A DNA stretch of 64,000 nt from Litsea cubeba (GCA_012931725.1 CM022949.1:57669697-57733696); one strand, 5' to 3'; shown: positions 33,298 through 46,382, counted from the first letter of the stretch. A program made the numbers and translations. Notes: generated from the letters alone by a model not told the origin.

Positions 33298-34848
33298 CAA
33301 ACTGCTCGGGATAAGCTTCCCGGTGCGAAAGAAGGGATTCAACCCACCCCAGCATCTCATGGCAAGTTCTTGAAGAATCGTGCCCTGGAATCCTTGACGG
33401 CTGAGGCCAAAAGTTTGCTTGAGGAGCTGAACTCTTGGCTGGAGACCATTTTTGATTGAGCTCCTGTTTTTTTTTTTTAACAGAAACCATCCTTCTCTCT
33501 TTTTTGGTACCACTTGTATTTTTTGATACTTTTTTTTAGTGCTTGTGAACACTTTCTTTTTTTTTGGTACCACATGTATTTTTTTGGTACTCTTTTTTTT
33601 TGTTTTCCCTACGCTCACTTAAATCTTTTTGTGATGAAAGTAATTGCTAAATGGGATGCCTTTTTTTTGTTTTGTTTTCCCCACGCTCACTTAAGTCTTT
33701 TTGTGATAAAAGTAATTGCTAAATGGGATTTGATCAAAAGCTTGTCATTTTGTGAAAATCTTTTGTCGAATGATTGTTTTGGCATGGAAGCCAGATTTTT
33801 GTTTGTGGCATGGAAGCTGATTTTTGTTTGTGGCATGGAAGCCGATTTTGGCATGAGAGCCAGCTTTTTTGTGGCATTGATAGCCGAGTTTGTGGCATTG
33901 ATAGCCGGGTTTTTTGAAAGCCAAAATTTTTTATTTGTGGCATTGATAGCCGGTTTGTTTTGGTGGCATCTATAGCCGGTTTGTGGCATTTATAGCCTGT
34001 TTTGGTGGCATTTATAGCCGGTTTGGTTTTAAAAAATGCAAGTATCGACTAAAAGTCGCCTCCCTGCTGAATGTTCTTGCAAGTATCGATGGAATGTCGC
34101 ATCCTTGCTCATTCGGTTGCGAGTATCGATGGAATGTCGCATCCTCGTGGTTTTGGGTGCAAGTATCGATGGAATGTCGCATCCTTGCTTTTCAAAAATT
34201 TTGGTTTTGCGGGTACTGACTTGATGTCGTTTCCCCACGATTTTTGAAATTTGTGGTTTTCTCGAACCTTCGGGTTATGGATATCAACTGAAATGTTGCG
34301 TCTCCATTGTTTTTTAGGTTTTTTTTTTCCAACCTTTGAAATTTGGGTTGTGGATATCAACTGAAATGTTGCATCTCCACGGTTTTGGATTTTGCGAGTA
34401 TCGACGAAATGTCGCTTCCCTGCAATTTTGGAAGTGTCGAACATGGTTCGTATGCTTCTGATTTGTGTGAGTATCAACTAAGCGTCGCTTCCCCGCGGTT
34501 TTTTGAAAAACCATTTTTTTTGTTTAAAGACACGAGGGTCATAAGTTTTGACCTAAAACCATTTAGGCGGTAAAAGGTAGGGTGGACTAGGGTGGAAATC
34601 CTTGAATCCGGATTTTGTTTCAAACCATGAATTTTGAGTTCAAGGTTTGAAAATTTTGGTCAAGTTTGGGAAAGGTTCCTAAACTTGGGTTTTTTGAACA
34701 ATGAAACGATGAAAGTAGGCATTGTTTAAATTTTTAGAAATTTCAACATTTGATACGAAAATTCTAAAAAAAGGTGGGTTTAGCGAGCGTGTACCTGGAA
34801 ATCGGGTTTGGCCGTACAGGCATTGCTCTTACCCAGTTGGGTAAGTCT
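33298..34848. repeat. Convergent spacer of Tat A with two tandem repeat families
   Basis: Lies between the 3' ends of the antisense gene (plus) and integrase (minus). First, T-rich DNA with duplicated TTGGTACCAC and GATAAAAGTAATTGCTAAATGGGAT blocks. Then (33780-34030) GGCATTGATAGCCG/GGCATTTATAGCCG units of about 20-30 bp. Then (34035-34500) units of about 45-60 bp with AAGTATCGATGGAATGTCGC or ATATCAACTGAAATGTTGC. ORFs here on both strands arise from the repeats. No gene is recognised. Confidence 0.75.
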
Positions 34849-36000
34849 TCAAGGGTAGTACTGCTTTAAGAGCTTGCCGTTGATGGGTAGCATACATCTG
34901 TCACCTTCCATATTTAGGAGTGCGTATGCGCCGTTGGAGAAAACCTTGTCAATGACGTAGCGTCCCTCCCATTTTGGGTCAAATTTGCCTTTGGACTTGT
35001 GAGCGAAGACCATTGGTCTTTTTACCGCAAGGACCAAGTCACCCTTTTTGTAGGCGCGTTGCCTGACCTTTTTGTCGAAAGATCCTGCCATGCGTGCTTG
35101 GTAAAGTTCAATGCTTTGTTGAGCTTCGAGCCGTCTCTCATCGAGATTGTCCAGCTCATGGAGTCGCAATTTGACATTGCTTTCTTGATTCATGTCATTT
35201 TGCATGGATACCCTCGAGGAAGGAATTTGTACTTCCAAGGGCACGACAGCTTCGCATCCATAGACTAAGGAGAATGGTGTGCTATGGGTTGGTCCTCGAA
35301 CTGTGGTTCGATAGGCCCACAAAGCTTCAGACATTTTGTCGCTCCAGTCTCTTTCGTGACTAGAGACCATTTTTTTGAGAATTTTGCAGAGTGTCTTGTT
35401 GAAAGCTTCTGCTAATCCATTTGCTGCCGGATTGTATGGAGTTGAAGGACAGCTTTGGATTTTCTATTTGTCGCAGAACCTGTAGAATCGATGATCCCGG
35501 AATTGTGGTATGTTATCATGGACGAATCTTTTGGGTATGCCGAAATGACAAATGATGTTGGTGCGCAGGAATTGAAGGACTGATGAGGTCTTCATTTCGT
35601 TGAACGCAAATGCTTAATACCACTTGGAGAAATAATCCGTAGCGGCGAAGATGAAGCGATGACCTTTGCTCGAAGGGGGAGAAATAGAACCTATGATGTC
35701 CATACCCCAGGCTTCGAAAGGCCATGAAATCGCTGTAGGATGCAGCCATTTTGGAGGCATGTGAATGTAATCTCCATGAACCTGGCATTGTTGGCAGCGC
35801 TTAGCAAATTGCATTGCGTCAGCTACCATGGTAGGCCAATAATAACATAACCTTTTTATCTGATCATAGAGCTTGGGACCAGCTTGATGAGCTCCGCAAA
35901 GACCAGCATGAACTTCTTTGAGTGTTTCTCCAGCCTTTTATTGTGACAAGCAGCGTAGAAGTACTCCGTTGAAGGATTTCCTATAAAGGAATTTTGAAGG
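34849..36000 (-). pseudogene. Tat A integrase
   Basis: Integrase of element A, collinear with the intact one at 60195-61295. The N-terminal zinc region and core lie at 35600-35935 (QFAKRCQQCQVHGDY, WGMDIIGSISPPSSKG with the first catalytic Asp). The C-terminal domain at 34849-35370 is open to its TAA. The core is dead: TAG at 35464-35466 replaces Tyr in CDKYKI, a frameshift lies near 35610, and the Gly of the conserved HDNGPQF is changed (HDNIPQF). The C-terminus ends NGKLLKQYYP as in element B. Confidence 0.85.
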
Positions 36001-36038
36001 AATATCTAAACGGAAGCTTGGGGTTCGCCTTTGGATGC

Positions 36039-36701
36039 TTACCCGTTCTTTTGGATCTTCAGGTAGGATTTCGAACATAATGTAATCAATGAACGGATCC
36101 CTCCAGTCGCCGATTGAAGTTTGAAGGATTGAAATCCGACTTCCAACCACTTGGTGGCATTCAGCAACAGCTTGGTGTGTGTTAAGAGGAGGAAGGATTC
36201 TTCTTTCGCACACTGTGATTTGCCCATGGATGCGGCAAGTCTAGCTAGGGCATCTGCACGTATGTTTTCACCTCTACGAATGTGGGTGATGTGACAGATG
36301 TCAAACTTTTGCAGAAGTGATTGTGCCTTGTTGTAGTAAGGCAGCAAATCTGGCTTCCTAATTTCAAATTTCTGATTCATCTGGTTGATGATCAGTTGAG
36401 AGTCTCTAAAGACTTCCAGCATGGTGATACCGGATTCGATGGCGAGTTCCAATCCTAGGATCAGAGCTTGATATTCAGCTGCATTGTTTGTGCATGGTTC
36501 CAGTAACGAGAATGCGTGTGGAATCAAGCATTTGTCGGGGCTAACAAAGAGGATGCCAACTCCCGAGATCAGCTGTCTTTTTTCATTTGTCCTGGTTGCA
36601 CCGTCAAAGTACATGTGCCAGGAGGCACTTTGTGAGAAAGTCTCCACATTGTAGACTGGTTCGTCTGGGAGACCATCTCTGAGTGGAGAGTCTTTAGGCA
36701 A
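36039..36701 (-). pseudogene. Tat A second RNase H (aRH-type) domain
   Basis: A second RNase H domain follows the RT-linked one, a hallmark of the Tat lineage, where an additional RNase H was acquired. The acidic active-site residues are in place: Asp in MYFDGA, Glu in NNAAEYQAL, Asp in FRDSQLIINQ and Asp in RADALARLA. The frame stays open until a shift after KSQCAKEES, so the downstream junction with integrase (near 36040-36210) is out of frame. The domain would degrade the RNA strand of RNA-DNA hybrids during cDNA synthesis. Confidence 0.8.
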
Positions 36702-36709
36702 TGGATGCT

Positions 36710-38147
36710 CTACGAGGAAGTCCCTAGAGCTTGCCCTTTGATTGCCTTTTGTGGTACATACCTAATATCAAATTGTGACAGAAGGATGGACCATTTTGCC
36801 AGTCGAGCATTGAGAGAACCTGCCTTTGTGACAAGGACCTTCAAGAGGTTGACCCTCGAGACCAGGTATACTGTGTTGGAAAGCAAGTAGTGACGCAGCT
36901 TTTGTATGGCGAACATCACTGCAAGACATTCTTTTTCGACTGGAGAGTAGCAATGCTCTTCACGTACTAGCATGCGGCTGAGGTAATATAGAGCAGTTTT
37001 TTTTCTTTGATCATTTTCTTGCGCAAGTAGAGCTCCCAAAGAGTGATCAAGGGCTCTTGTGTACAAGATGAATGGTTTTCCAGTGGTAGGAGCAGCTAAC
37101 ACTGGAGGTTTTGTCAGGTATGACTTGATGTCTAGGAAATCAGCTTCATAGTCAGCATCCCAGACAAAGTTTACACCTTTTTTCATCAACCGGGAGAATG
37201 GACGACATTTCCCTGAAAGATTGGAGATGAACCGTCTGATGTAGGCCAATCTCCCTTGAAGCCCTTTGAGTTCTCTCAAGGTTCTTGGAGAGGGGCATTT
37301 CTAGAATGGCTTTAACTTTTATGGGGTCAAGCTCTATTCCAGCTTTCCGAACTAAGAATCTGAGGAACTTACCCGACGAGATGCCGAAGAAGCATTTCAA
37401 AGGATTCATTCGCAGTTTGTGTTTGCGAAGCCGGAGGAAGACTCCTCGAAGGTTTTCGAGTTGATCTTCTTTTCTTTTGCTTTTGACGGCGAGGTCATCA
37501 ACGTAACATTCAACCGTCTTATGCTGCATATCTTGGAATATTTTCATCATAGCCCTCTGATATGTGGCACCAGCATTTTTCAGACCATATGGCATGATAG
37601 TGTAGCAATACACGCCAAATGGGGTCCGAAAAGATGTATGTTTTTCATCTTCAGGATGCATCTTTATCTGATTGTAGCCAGAGAAATCATCCATGAATGT
37701 CATTTGCTCGAATCCACAGGTATTATCAATCATTACCTCTGGTATGGGGGGCGGAAATTCATCTTTTGGGCATGCGCCATTCAGGTCTCTATAGTCAATA
37801 TAGACCCTGATCTGCCCGTTTTTCTTTGTCACGGGGACAATGTTGGAAAACCATTTAGGATGTTGTTCCTCATGGATAAAGCCAACGCTTTTGAGTTTTT
37901 GAACTTATTGTTCAATTTTATCCATCACATCAGGATGGAATCTTCTTTGGCCTTGCTTGACAGGCTTGATGTCTTCTTGAAGATTGAGTTTATGCACTGC
38001 TATTTTGGGATCTAAGCCAGGCATTTCAGCGTAAGACCATGCAAACCAATCAACGAACTCACGAAGAAAGGCGAAATACTCGGGTAACTCATCATCCTTT
38101 ATATTCTTGCTTATGAATACAGGACGTGGGTTATCTGGTGTTCCCAA
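36710..38147 (-). pseudogene. Tat A reverse transcriptase and RNase H
   Basis: Reverse transcriptase with the palm motifs YIDYRDLNGACPKD, FMDDFSGYNQI and the active-site ECYVDDL intact (37152-37832). It is followed by the RT-linked RNase H (PFILYTRALDHSLGALLAQ, EKECLAVMFAIQKLRHYL; 36710-37279). Upstream, 37905-38147 encodes the lead-in GLDPKIAVHKLNLQED. Breaks: TAA at 37905-37907 in place of Glu after DKIEQ, and a frameshift near 37295 in the thumb, between the two blocks. Apart from this the protein is close to element B. Confidence 0.88.
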
Positions 38148-40061
38148 GTCTATCTTTTGAACAAGATCTTTGTTGGAAGGTTCGAAGGTGGCTCCTCCAT
38201 AATATTTTCAGAGGCTTCCAGCTTAACGAAACCTTCTGGGGTTTCAAAGGCATTCAGACCAAGGCTTTGTTCCTTTCCATGGGTCTTCTTGATCAGTAAT
38301 TTTCCCAAGGCTTGCTATGAGATGATCCCAATCGCCTGTTGAAACCGGGTCGAAGTAGGCTACTTCTTTTGGAGATGAGGGTTCTTCTGGGTCAGAAGAC
38401 CACACGTCTGTGCCATCGGACAACTCCTCTTCATTTTTGGGGAAATCGTGCCAATTGGATGAGCTTCCTGGATCTTTATCAGGTGACTTATTGAAGAGAT
38501 ATCCAGGGAGATCGATGTCTTCATGGACTTGAGATGTTGAGGCTTGGTCAGTATACTGACTTTTAAGTCTTTGTGTCAACTGTCTCAGGGGAGTGTCAGG
38601 ATCATACCCTAACCCGTGTGAAGACTTTTCTACATAGCCGTAGAGTCTCCAATCTTCCAGCTGGCTTTTGGTCAAGACGGGCCCCAATGGCGTGAGAATA
38701 CCGCATCCTTCTCCTAAACCTACTGGGTTTTGAGCGTCATAGCCCATTTTCTTCATAATAGCTTGTGCCATAGAACTATATAAGGATAGTTGAGGCATAC
38801 CTTCATTTTGGAAAGGTTCAAGCATGGAGTTTGATGAAGAAGCATCCGATCTATGGAAGAAGATCGGCTTTTCCTTTGCTGAGGTTGCTGGAACAACAAA
38901 GGAAGCTGACGTAGGATCTTCTATGTCAGAAGTTGTCCCTTGAAGTAAGAGCAGGCTGAACTTGTTGAGTGTCAACTTGGTTTGACGATGTGTCGTCTTC
39001 TGGCTCTGAATCCGAATCCGTGTCTTGCATGATAGACACGATAGAGACAACAAATTTGCCCCCAGGCTTTTGCTTTACCTTATTCAATTTAGTTGTGATG
39101 ACCAAAGGCTTTGAAGGTTTGAGGGAGATGATGAAGGGAGTTTGAATGCTCTCTTTGGATTTACCGAATGATTTGTTTTCTTCCGGTGATTGTTGAGGAG
39201 CCTTGCCTTTATCTTTCTGGTGATTTTCGACAAATGGTGCTGTTTGTTTATCCTCTTCTTCTTTTTCACCTTCATACATTTGTGAGTCTGCAAAGTGGAC
39301 TTCTTTACCTTTGAAGGGTTTTTTGTCCGCAAAGACTCGATGTATCATGCTGTCGTCGCCAACAAACTTGATGCATTGATGTAGAGTTGAAGGGACAACG
39401 CCATTCTCGTGGATCCAAGGGCGTCCGAGAAGGATGTTGTAGCATGAAGGGGTTTTTATTGCATACACAGTGACCTCAGAGATAAGATCACCGATCTGCA
39501 ACTTGAACCTGATTTTGCCGATAGGCCTTTGAATACTCCCATCGTATCCAAAGATAGATACAGATGTGTGGCTCAGTTTGCTGGGTGGGATGCCCAACTC
39601 TTCGAGAGCCGATGTGGAGATGAGGTTGAGTGCAGAACCTGGGTCGATCTGAACTCTGTGCATAGGCATTTCCTTGATGTACCCTGTGAAGTACAGGGGT
39701 CGGTTATGCCTTGTTTTGCCAAGTAGGAGGTCGTCCTTTGTGAAGGCGATGGTTGCACTGGCTGCTTTTTTAACCGAGCGGCATTCAATGCATGATCCTT
39801 CGGTTTTCTTCTTTTCTCCCTTTGAGGAGGCTTCTAAGTTTTTGATCCGGTAATCCATTTCAATTTGGAGGACTTGCGGGGCATGTTTGTCGACATCCTC
39901 ATTCAGCTTTTGTAATTTTGAGATGATATTATCACGAGTGTGCGGAGACATTCGCAACAAATCTAGGATGTGCAGACGTCCAGCTATGTGCTTGAAGTGT
40001 TCAATCAAGTCATACTTGAAAGCCTCCTTAGGGCCTGCATGTTCATCGTTGTTGCCACTAG
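38148..40061 (-). pseudogene. Tat A protease and protease-RT linker
   Basis: The aspartic protease is at 38926-40008, with the active site VQIDPGSALNLIS and the distal flap-like ILLGRPWIHENG. The linker 38244-39053 is acidic and contains MKKMGYDAQNPVGLGEG, a Gly-rich G-patch-like stretch seen before RT in some Tat elements. A shift between the two ORFs near 38940 breaks the frame. Upstream, the protease frame is collinear with gag if the solo LTR and one target copy are removed: the inserted length (3569 bp) brings 40008 into the same frame as 43791-44930. Confidence 0.8.
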
Positions 40062-40066
40062 GGGCG

Positions 40067-43000
40067 TGTCACACCCTGAAACCTGGCCCTGCAGCGATCC
40101 GATCTCGGGATGCGAAATTTTGGGATAAATTTGAGACTTTTGTTATATTTCCTAAGATCCATCGCGATCAGAGTATATTTTCGCGGAAGCTAAACATGGT
40201 GTTACGACTCGGAATCCGTGGCCATCGGTTTCCGTGTCGCACGCAACCAATATCATAAAGCCATCACATAAGCAGACTGGCACAAATCATAATCCAAAGA
40301 ACACTAAGCTGGTAGTAACAAGACTATTTATTTCCCACATATTCAAATTACAATTAACAAATGTCTTAATTACAAACCCAATGAAAAAGGCTAACAAAGC
40401 CATACAAAAATAACCCACTAAGTGACATACTACCCCAAGTGATTTTACGAGCTCCGGTGCCAAACTTGACATCTAGATGATATCAATGGGCAGCCTCTCA
40501 CGTCAGACCGGCGGTCCCACCGCCTCCTCCGATCAAACACCTAAAAACAGAAAGAGAGGAAACTGGCACCAAACAAACAAGGTCAGACACGACGGTCTGG
40601 TAAGCAAATAAACAAGTAATATGAAACCAAAGAACATTCGTAAAACCTGATGAAATCATTGTAAAACCGAATAAAGAGTCTAAACAATAATAGCAATAAA
40701 CCATGATAAAATGATCGAAAGACCAAACATGAATATCAAAGCAAATAAAAGAACAGTCTCAGAAGTACGAATATCTCGAAAAGATAGTAGCCTGCATAAA
40801 ACATTTAATAGTTGGAAATACATTTCAAATCCTAAACAATGGCAACAATACGATGAAAGATCGATGTCATAAACATTAGCAAACTCCAAGAATATAATGA
40901 GTATAAACAAATAAGAATCATAAAACAGATAAAACATTGGCAACCACACGTAGCTATATTCTCCTATTACCGAAGTAACAAGAGTAGACAGAACCGTAGC
41001 CACTACACGTGGGACCAGAAATAGAATCAGAACCGTAGCCATACAAATGGGACCGGTAGATCAAATCAGAACCGTAGCCATACAAATGGGACCGGCAGAT
41101 AGAAACCGTTGCCATGGTCGGTACAGACAAAATCCAAGCTGCAGCTGGCGGACAAATTAAAGATCCCAAGCCGGGTGATCAGCCCGACAAGGTGACCTAA
41201 GCCTAGTGGTGCCTTTAGTTTTCAAAACTCGAACCGATACAAATCTAACCATAATAATAATCCCTTTGGCTCAGGGGCTCACACTACAAAGCTCCGGCCC
41301 CGTCTTGCCTCGGGGTTTTGTTTTCAAAATACTAGTCTTATAGAAATAATAGTCTCATCGAAGAAACCCTGAACGTGACGAACCACTCCAATCTCCTTTC
41401 AAATCGAATCGGAGAAAACATACGAATATCCATGGTAAACCTCTCAAATACACATCAAAGTAATTTGTATAAAATCATACGATCAATCCTTTCGAACATG
41501 GAAAACCACATGATTTTATAACAAATCACCGATGCTATTTAAATTAGTTCACCAAAGAATATAAATACAAATACACATACATTCTCTAACTTGAAATGGA
41601 ATGGAATTATGTAGAATGACTTAATGACTTACCAAGGGACCATCTCAATGCACATTTAACCTTTAAACATTGATTATTAAGAGAATATGTTTGATGCCAA
41701 TGAAAATCCACAACATTTAAATGATAAAGTGCGCATTGAGACTCGAACGATTCCCGGATAATTTTACATACGCTCATTCTCTCATTGTCCCCATTCCCAT
41801 TTCAAAAATTCTCCAAGTATTACAAGTAATCCCAAATCTCTTTAAAACATGCCCATAGCTGGCCTTAAACCGAGCCCAAAACAGTCTACTCATTTAGTCC
41901 AAAACAGCCCTTTAAACATGGCCCAAACAGTCCTTAAAACAGTCCAAAAACCAACCTTGAATGGCCCACAAAACAAACCTTAAAAACAGCCCAAAACTAA
42001 TCCTTGAATGGCCCACAAAACAAGTTTTAAAAACAGCCCAAAAGCTGACCTTGAACAGGCCCACAAAATAAGTTTTCAAAACAGCCCAAAGCTCAGCCTC
42101 AAATCAGGCAAACCCATTTATTCAAACCCTTCAAACCAGTCACTGAAAAGGCCCAGAACTGGGCTAGGTCCGCTCGAGCGACCCAGGGTCCGCTCGAACG
42201 GACCCCTTCCAGAACCTGGGCCACTCGAGCGGCCCATCTGGTCGCTCGAGCGGACCCAGTTCTGGCTGGGTCCGAAATGAGTGCAGAAATGCACTCTTTG
42301 CTATTCTTTTTCATTCCTTTTTCTTCCCTTCTTTCATACATAATTCCAAGATCATTTTGGACCCTCCCTTGACCTTCCAAACTCATCAAATCCCCATTCA
42401 TTAATCCTTCCAATTGATCAAACACCACACTTTTAAAAATCAAAGTTTTTCCCCATTCTTAGAACACAACACTAAACACAAAGAAGGCTAAGTTTCAAAA
42501 TGCCCAAAGTGAAATCAAACTTCCAAATACATTGTAAAACAATAATACAAGTGGAAATCACACATCATATTACTCCATTTCTCCAAAACAAATCTATGAA
42601 GCATAAAAAGATTAAAGCATATCATGAAACAACATGATATGAAACAAAATACATGAAACCATCATATTAATTGGAAATCCACTTGCCTCAAGTCAATTGA
42701 GAGAAATGAGACTCCACAAACCAGGCTCTAGGACCTCAAGCTCCCAATCTACAAAAACCCCAAATTTTCTAAGGAAAACCCTAAAAATCCATTTTTCTTA
42801 AATCTCCAAGGATAGCTCTTGCATGAGTGATGAAAACACTCTAAATGAAGAGGAAAACAAAGATCTAAAGTTTGGAAAGCCATTGCTAACCTTGAAAAGC
42901 CCAAACGTAGAAGAGAAGCTTAGATGAGAGCCTTGCTCTAGCTCAAAATCCTTGAAAAAGGCATCTTTGGGAAACCAAGAGAGAGGAGAAGAAGATGGAA

Positions 43001-43630
43001 AGATCAAATCTCCCTTTAGCATCAAAGAAGAAGAGATACATGAGGAGAGAGAAAGGGGCTGGGAGAAGAACCCTAGACTCCCCTTTTGTTGCAGGAAAAT
43101 GAAGAATGGGAGAGAAGAGAGCCCATTGGTGGTTTTATAAGGTTAAGTGGGCTGGGCCCCATTCTTCACAAGGCTGAAACTAGCATTTGTGAGTCCCGAA
43201 TGAGATCGACGAAGAAGACAAAATCGATCAACGAAATATTTACTTTCCAAAAAGTATATTTTCCCTAATTTCTGAAATTTTCGAAATTCATGGACAGATT
43301 TAGTGTGAAAAGTCAGTTTTGCCCTTTTTCTCGAAAAACGCATTTTCTGATCATCAAATCAAAATGGTCAAAACATGAAAGTTGTTAAACTTCATAAAAT
43401 GAGTCAAAATACACCAAATTCAGAATTTTTAGAAATCAGAAGTAATTTCTCATAAAAATACATAACATATGGACCGGGTCAAACCAAAGTCAACGGTCCT
43501 CAAAATCTCAAAGGCTATGGAAAAGTCTAGTCAAACTCAAAACAAAGTCGAACCAACTCAAACCTCACTTAAAAGCTAAACCATGATTAAAACAATACTA
43601 ATCAGAGAAATTGGGGGTCGGGGTCTTACA
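40067..43630. mobile_element. Solo long LTR (copy 3) inside Tat A
   Basis: Starts TGTCACACCC and ends GGTCTTACA (TG...CA), 3564 bp. It is flanked by GGGCG on both sides (40062-40066 and 43631-43635), a perfect 5-bp target duplication. Same family as copies 1 and 2 at 14023 and 19576, but more diverged from them than they are from each other. It lacks the nested insertion of copy 1. It carries CCGCTCGAGCGG-type palindromes at 42165-42260. ORFs inside (40680-41042, 42099-42443 and others) are not genes. Confidence 0.9.
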
Positions 43631-43635
43631 GGGCG

Positions 43636-44966
43636 CTTACAACATCTTTTCCCGAAGGATTTACATATGTCAAGGAAGATTGGTTGTAATTTTTGTGGTA
43701 GTCCCGGCCAGAGCGGGTACCTCTACCAACTTCGAGAGCTTCTTGAGAAGGGTCTTCGTTTCGAAGATTGTCTTCAGGATCAAGAGGCTGTCATTTTTCA
43801 TTTGCTGAGGATGTATCAGCAGCGAAGTTGCCATCCTCAGTGATTGTGTTGCACGGAGCATTTTCCGGGAGCAAGTCCTGAACAGCATCCAGCAACCTTT
43901 CTTCTTCGTTGACCAATTCATCATCCCAAGCATCAATAGCTGGGAATTCTTCAGTCAGGAAGGGTGTGAACTTTGAAGTCACAGTCTCAGGAGAAGAAAC
44001 CTGAGAGGGTGTCATCTCAGTGAAAGTCACGTGAGATGAGGTGGCTCCAGAAGATACTTTGTTAGGCGTCGCCGGAGTGTAAGTGCTCTCATCAGACGAT
44101 GCTTCGGAAGAGCTATAATCCCGACTTATTACATTACAGGAAGCTCTGACGGGAGACGTTGCCTGATCGGAGTCAGATTCATCCTCGGATGTAAGAGGAT
44201 CGTCTATCCAGTAATTTTCTCCATTTTCAGGAGTTAAGGGAGGATGTACCTGATGGTCTTCAGGGACTTCAGGCTCTGGATTGCGAGGAGGCTCGTTGAC
44301 GCAGTCTTGCTCTTGTTCTAGAGCGAGATGCTGCAAGATCCTTGCATATTCTTCAAGATCAGGCATGGGAGCCAAATCTTCTTCTTCATCAACTCTTTGT
44401 GGCTCAACATTGTTGATTTCCACTGGACCAATGAAGGGTGCTGGTTCAACAACATTTTCTTGCACAGTTTCTTGGTCTTCTTCATCATCAGACCAGGGTC
44501 CTTGTGGCTGCAGGGGGTTATACCAGATTACTGGCATAAGATGAGACTCAGGAACCCATTCTTCATCGGAGAGATATTCTCCAGTTTCAAGGGACTCCTC
44601 CCACTCGTCTGTGTAGTTGGATTCGAATCCATCATCGGTGTTGCTGGACTCGTATCCATCAATGGAGAATCCAATTACCGAATTGCAAGAGTATGATACC
44701 TCCTGCGTGGGTTCTTTGAATTGAGGTGGCATGAAATCACTAAGAGTGAATTTTCTTACCCCTTTTGAAGTCTCTGGAAGGGATGTTTTTGTTACCTCCA
44801 GTGAAGCGGTAAAGGAAGCCTCTGCCTTTTCTTTGACTTCTTGTTTTGGCTGGGTCTTCTCTTGCCGTTTGAGCTTGAGGAGATATTTCCTAGCCTGCCT
44901 TCGCTGTTGAGCTGTAGGCTTTGTTTTCACGACCTCCCAATTTTCATCTTCCAGGAGATCGGGATG
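43636..44966 (-). pseudogene. Tat A gag-protease linker
   Basis: Minus-strand reading frame of 379 residues (43791-44930), acidic and rich in Ser, Thr, Glu and Asp, beginning with a basic stretch (KPTAQQRRQARKYLLKLKR). No known domain. It is in the same frame as gag, separated by a TGA just after DEQPI (about 44970), and in the same frame as protease once the solo LTR is removed. The stop codons at 43791 and 44970 probably arose by decay. Confidence 0.6.
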
Positions 44967-44969
44967 TAC

Positions 44970-46376
44970 TCATATGGGTTGTTCGTCTGGTGTCGGGTAA
45001 GGAACTAGTTCCTCGGACGCTTGGATTGAGTTTATCACCTTGAAGGAAGTAGTAATCTTCTTCTTCAGTGATTTCGATATTTGTCCACATGTCACCATGT
45101 TGACGGAGGCAGACCCATAGTTCTTGTCAAAGGTGATGACTCCGTTTTTCCACATCTCGTTTATTTTCTCCCTCACAACGAAGCATTGATTGAGAGGATG
45201 CGAGATCATCTGGTGGTATGGACAGTACTGAGGATCGTTGGTTTTGCCAACATCACCCGGTCTTTTTGGTTCAGGCAAGGTGAGCTTGCCGTTTGCCACA
45301 AGAGCCCCAAAGATTTCATCAACATCTTCATCAAACGGGTATTTCTTCTCTACTCGTTCTTTGAAGGCATCTGAGAGTTCAGGTCTCTTACCAGCAGCTT
45401 TGTTTTCAGCTTTCTTTGGTGGCTGAGGAGCTGACTTGGTTTGCACATTGAGGACCTCTTTCTTCTTTGGTTTAGAGGTTGCAATGGTGGTTGGCTCTTT
45501 TCTTGATGATTTCTGGCTGTTGAGGTCTTTAATCACAGTTTCAGCTTCCATGGAAGCTTCTCGGAGTTCTCCCTGGTTTTTTGATTTGTTGCCGATGATC
45601 ATGGAGCGGATTCTGGCTCTCATGTTGTTTCGGCAGATGTCGACTAGCGATGCTTGTGGCAATACATCAGAGCATTTGTATGCCATTGCTTTCCACTTGT
45701 GAATGAAGTCATATGTTGACTCGTTCTCCCCCTGTTTTAGGCTGCACAGCTGAGCCATAGTAGCGGGACGATCCTCACCTTTGAAGTGAGTCAGGAAGCG
45801 TGTCTCTAGCATGGCCCAGTTTTGGATCGAGTCCTCCGGCAGAGTGGAGTACCAATCGAAGGCCGTACCTTTTACGGTACTTGCAAAGAGGTGGATCTTG
45901 AGTGCATCTTGATCCGCGATAGCTCCCGTCAGGATCTTGAAGTGGATGACGTGTTGTCTGGCTGATCCTTTCACCGTATATGTTTGGAGAGTAAGATGCT
46001 TGAATTTTATGGGGAACGGGACCGAGTCCATCCACAAGGGGATCCCATGCTCCTTGAGTATATTCTTTTCTTTTGCTTTGGTAAGGATATTGTCTACGTC
46101 CTTTTTGGTAAGGGCGCGTGACTCATTTTCTTCTCCATTTACCTCATCGTCTTGATGATTCGGAGGAGGTTCATTGTTCGCCTGATTTTGAAAGGCGAGG
46201 TGAAGGTTTTCCATCAGAGTTTCAATCCTCTGCTGGCCTTGTTCCAACTGCTGGATGCAGGTGATTGCATCATCTTGAGGTGGATTGCGGGGTGGTGGCT
46301 CAGAATTTGTAGCCAAGACGTTCATCCTTCGTGATTCGAATGAAGAAACTGTCCTGGTGACTGAGCTGGGGCTCAT
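44970..46376 (-). CDS. Tat A gag
   Basis: Gag structural protein of 468 residues that would form the virus-like particle. The retrotransposon gag core lies around residues 120-260 (AFDWYSTLPEDSIQNWAMLE, FKGEDRPATMAQLCSLKQG, ENESTYDFIHKWK). Near the C-terminus is a compact zinc-knuckle-like motif CPYHQMISHPLNQC, as found in Tat-type gag. The chosen ATG (46374-46376) lies six bases after the stop of the preceding ORF and in the same frame. The frame ends after DEQPI with TGA at 44970-44972, probably a decayed codon because the same frame continues in the linker. Confidence 0.82.
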   Translation of the reverse strand: MSPSSVTRTVSSFESRRMNVLATNSEPPPRNPPQDDAITCIQQLEQGQQRIETLMENLHLAFQNQANNEPPPNHQDDEVNGEENESRALTKKDVDNILTKAKEKNILKEHGIPLWMDSVPFPIKFKHLTLQTYTVKGSARQHVIHFKILTGAIADQDALKIHLFASTVKGTAFDWYSTLPEDSIQNWAMLETRFLTHFKGEDRPATMAQLCSLKQGENESTYDFIHKWKAMAYKCSDVLPQASLVDICRNNMRARIRSMIIGNKSKNQGELREASMEAETVIKDLNSQKSSRKEPTTIATSKPKKKEVLNVQTKSAPQPPKKAENKAAGKRPELSDAFKERVEKKYPFDEDVDEIFGALVANGKLTLPEPKRPGDVGKTNDPQYCPYHQMISHPLNQCFVVREKINEMWKNGVITFDKNYGSASVNMVTCGQISKSLKKKITTSFKVINSIQASEELVPYPTPDEQPI

Positions 46377-46382
46377 TCTTTT

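Noticed and set aside
34035..34500. CRISPR-like spaced repeats
   Set aside because: The repeats are degenerate and unequal in spacing, lie in a plant transposon spacer, and have no cas context.
40067..43630. Several ORFs of 60-120 residues
   Set aside because: They lie in a solo LTR defined by TG/CA ends and a perfect target duplication; none shows a protein family.
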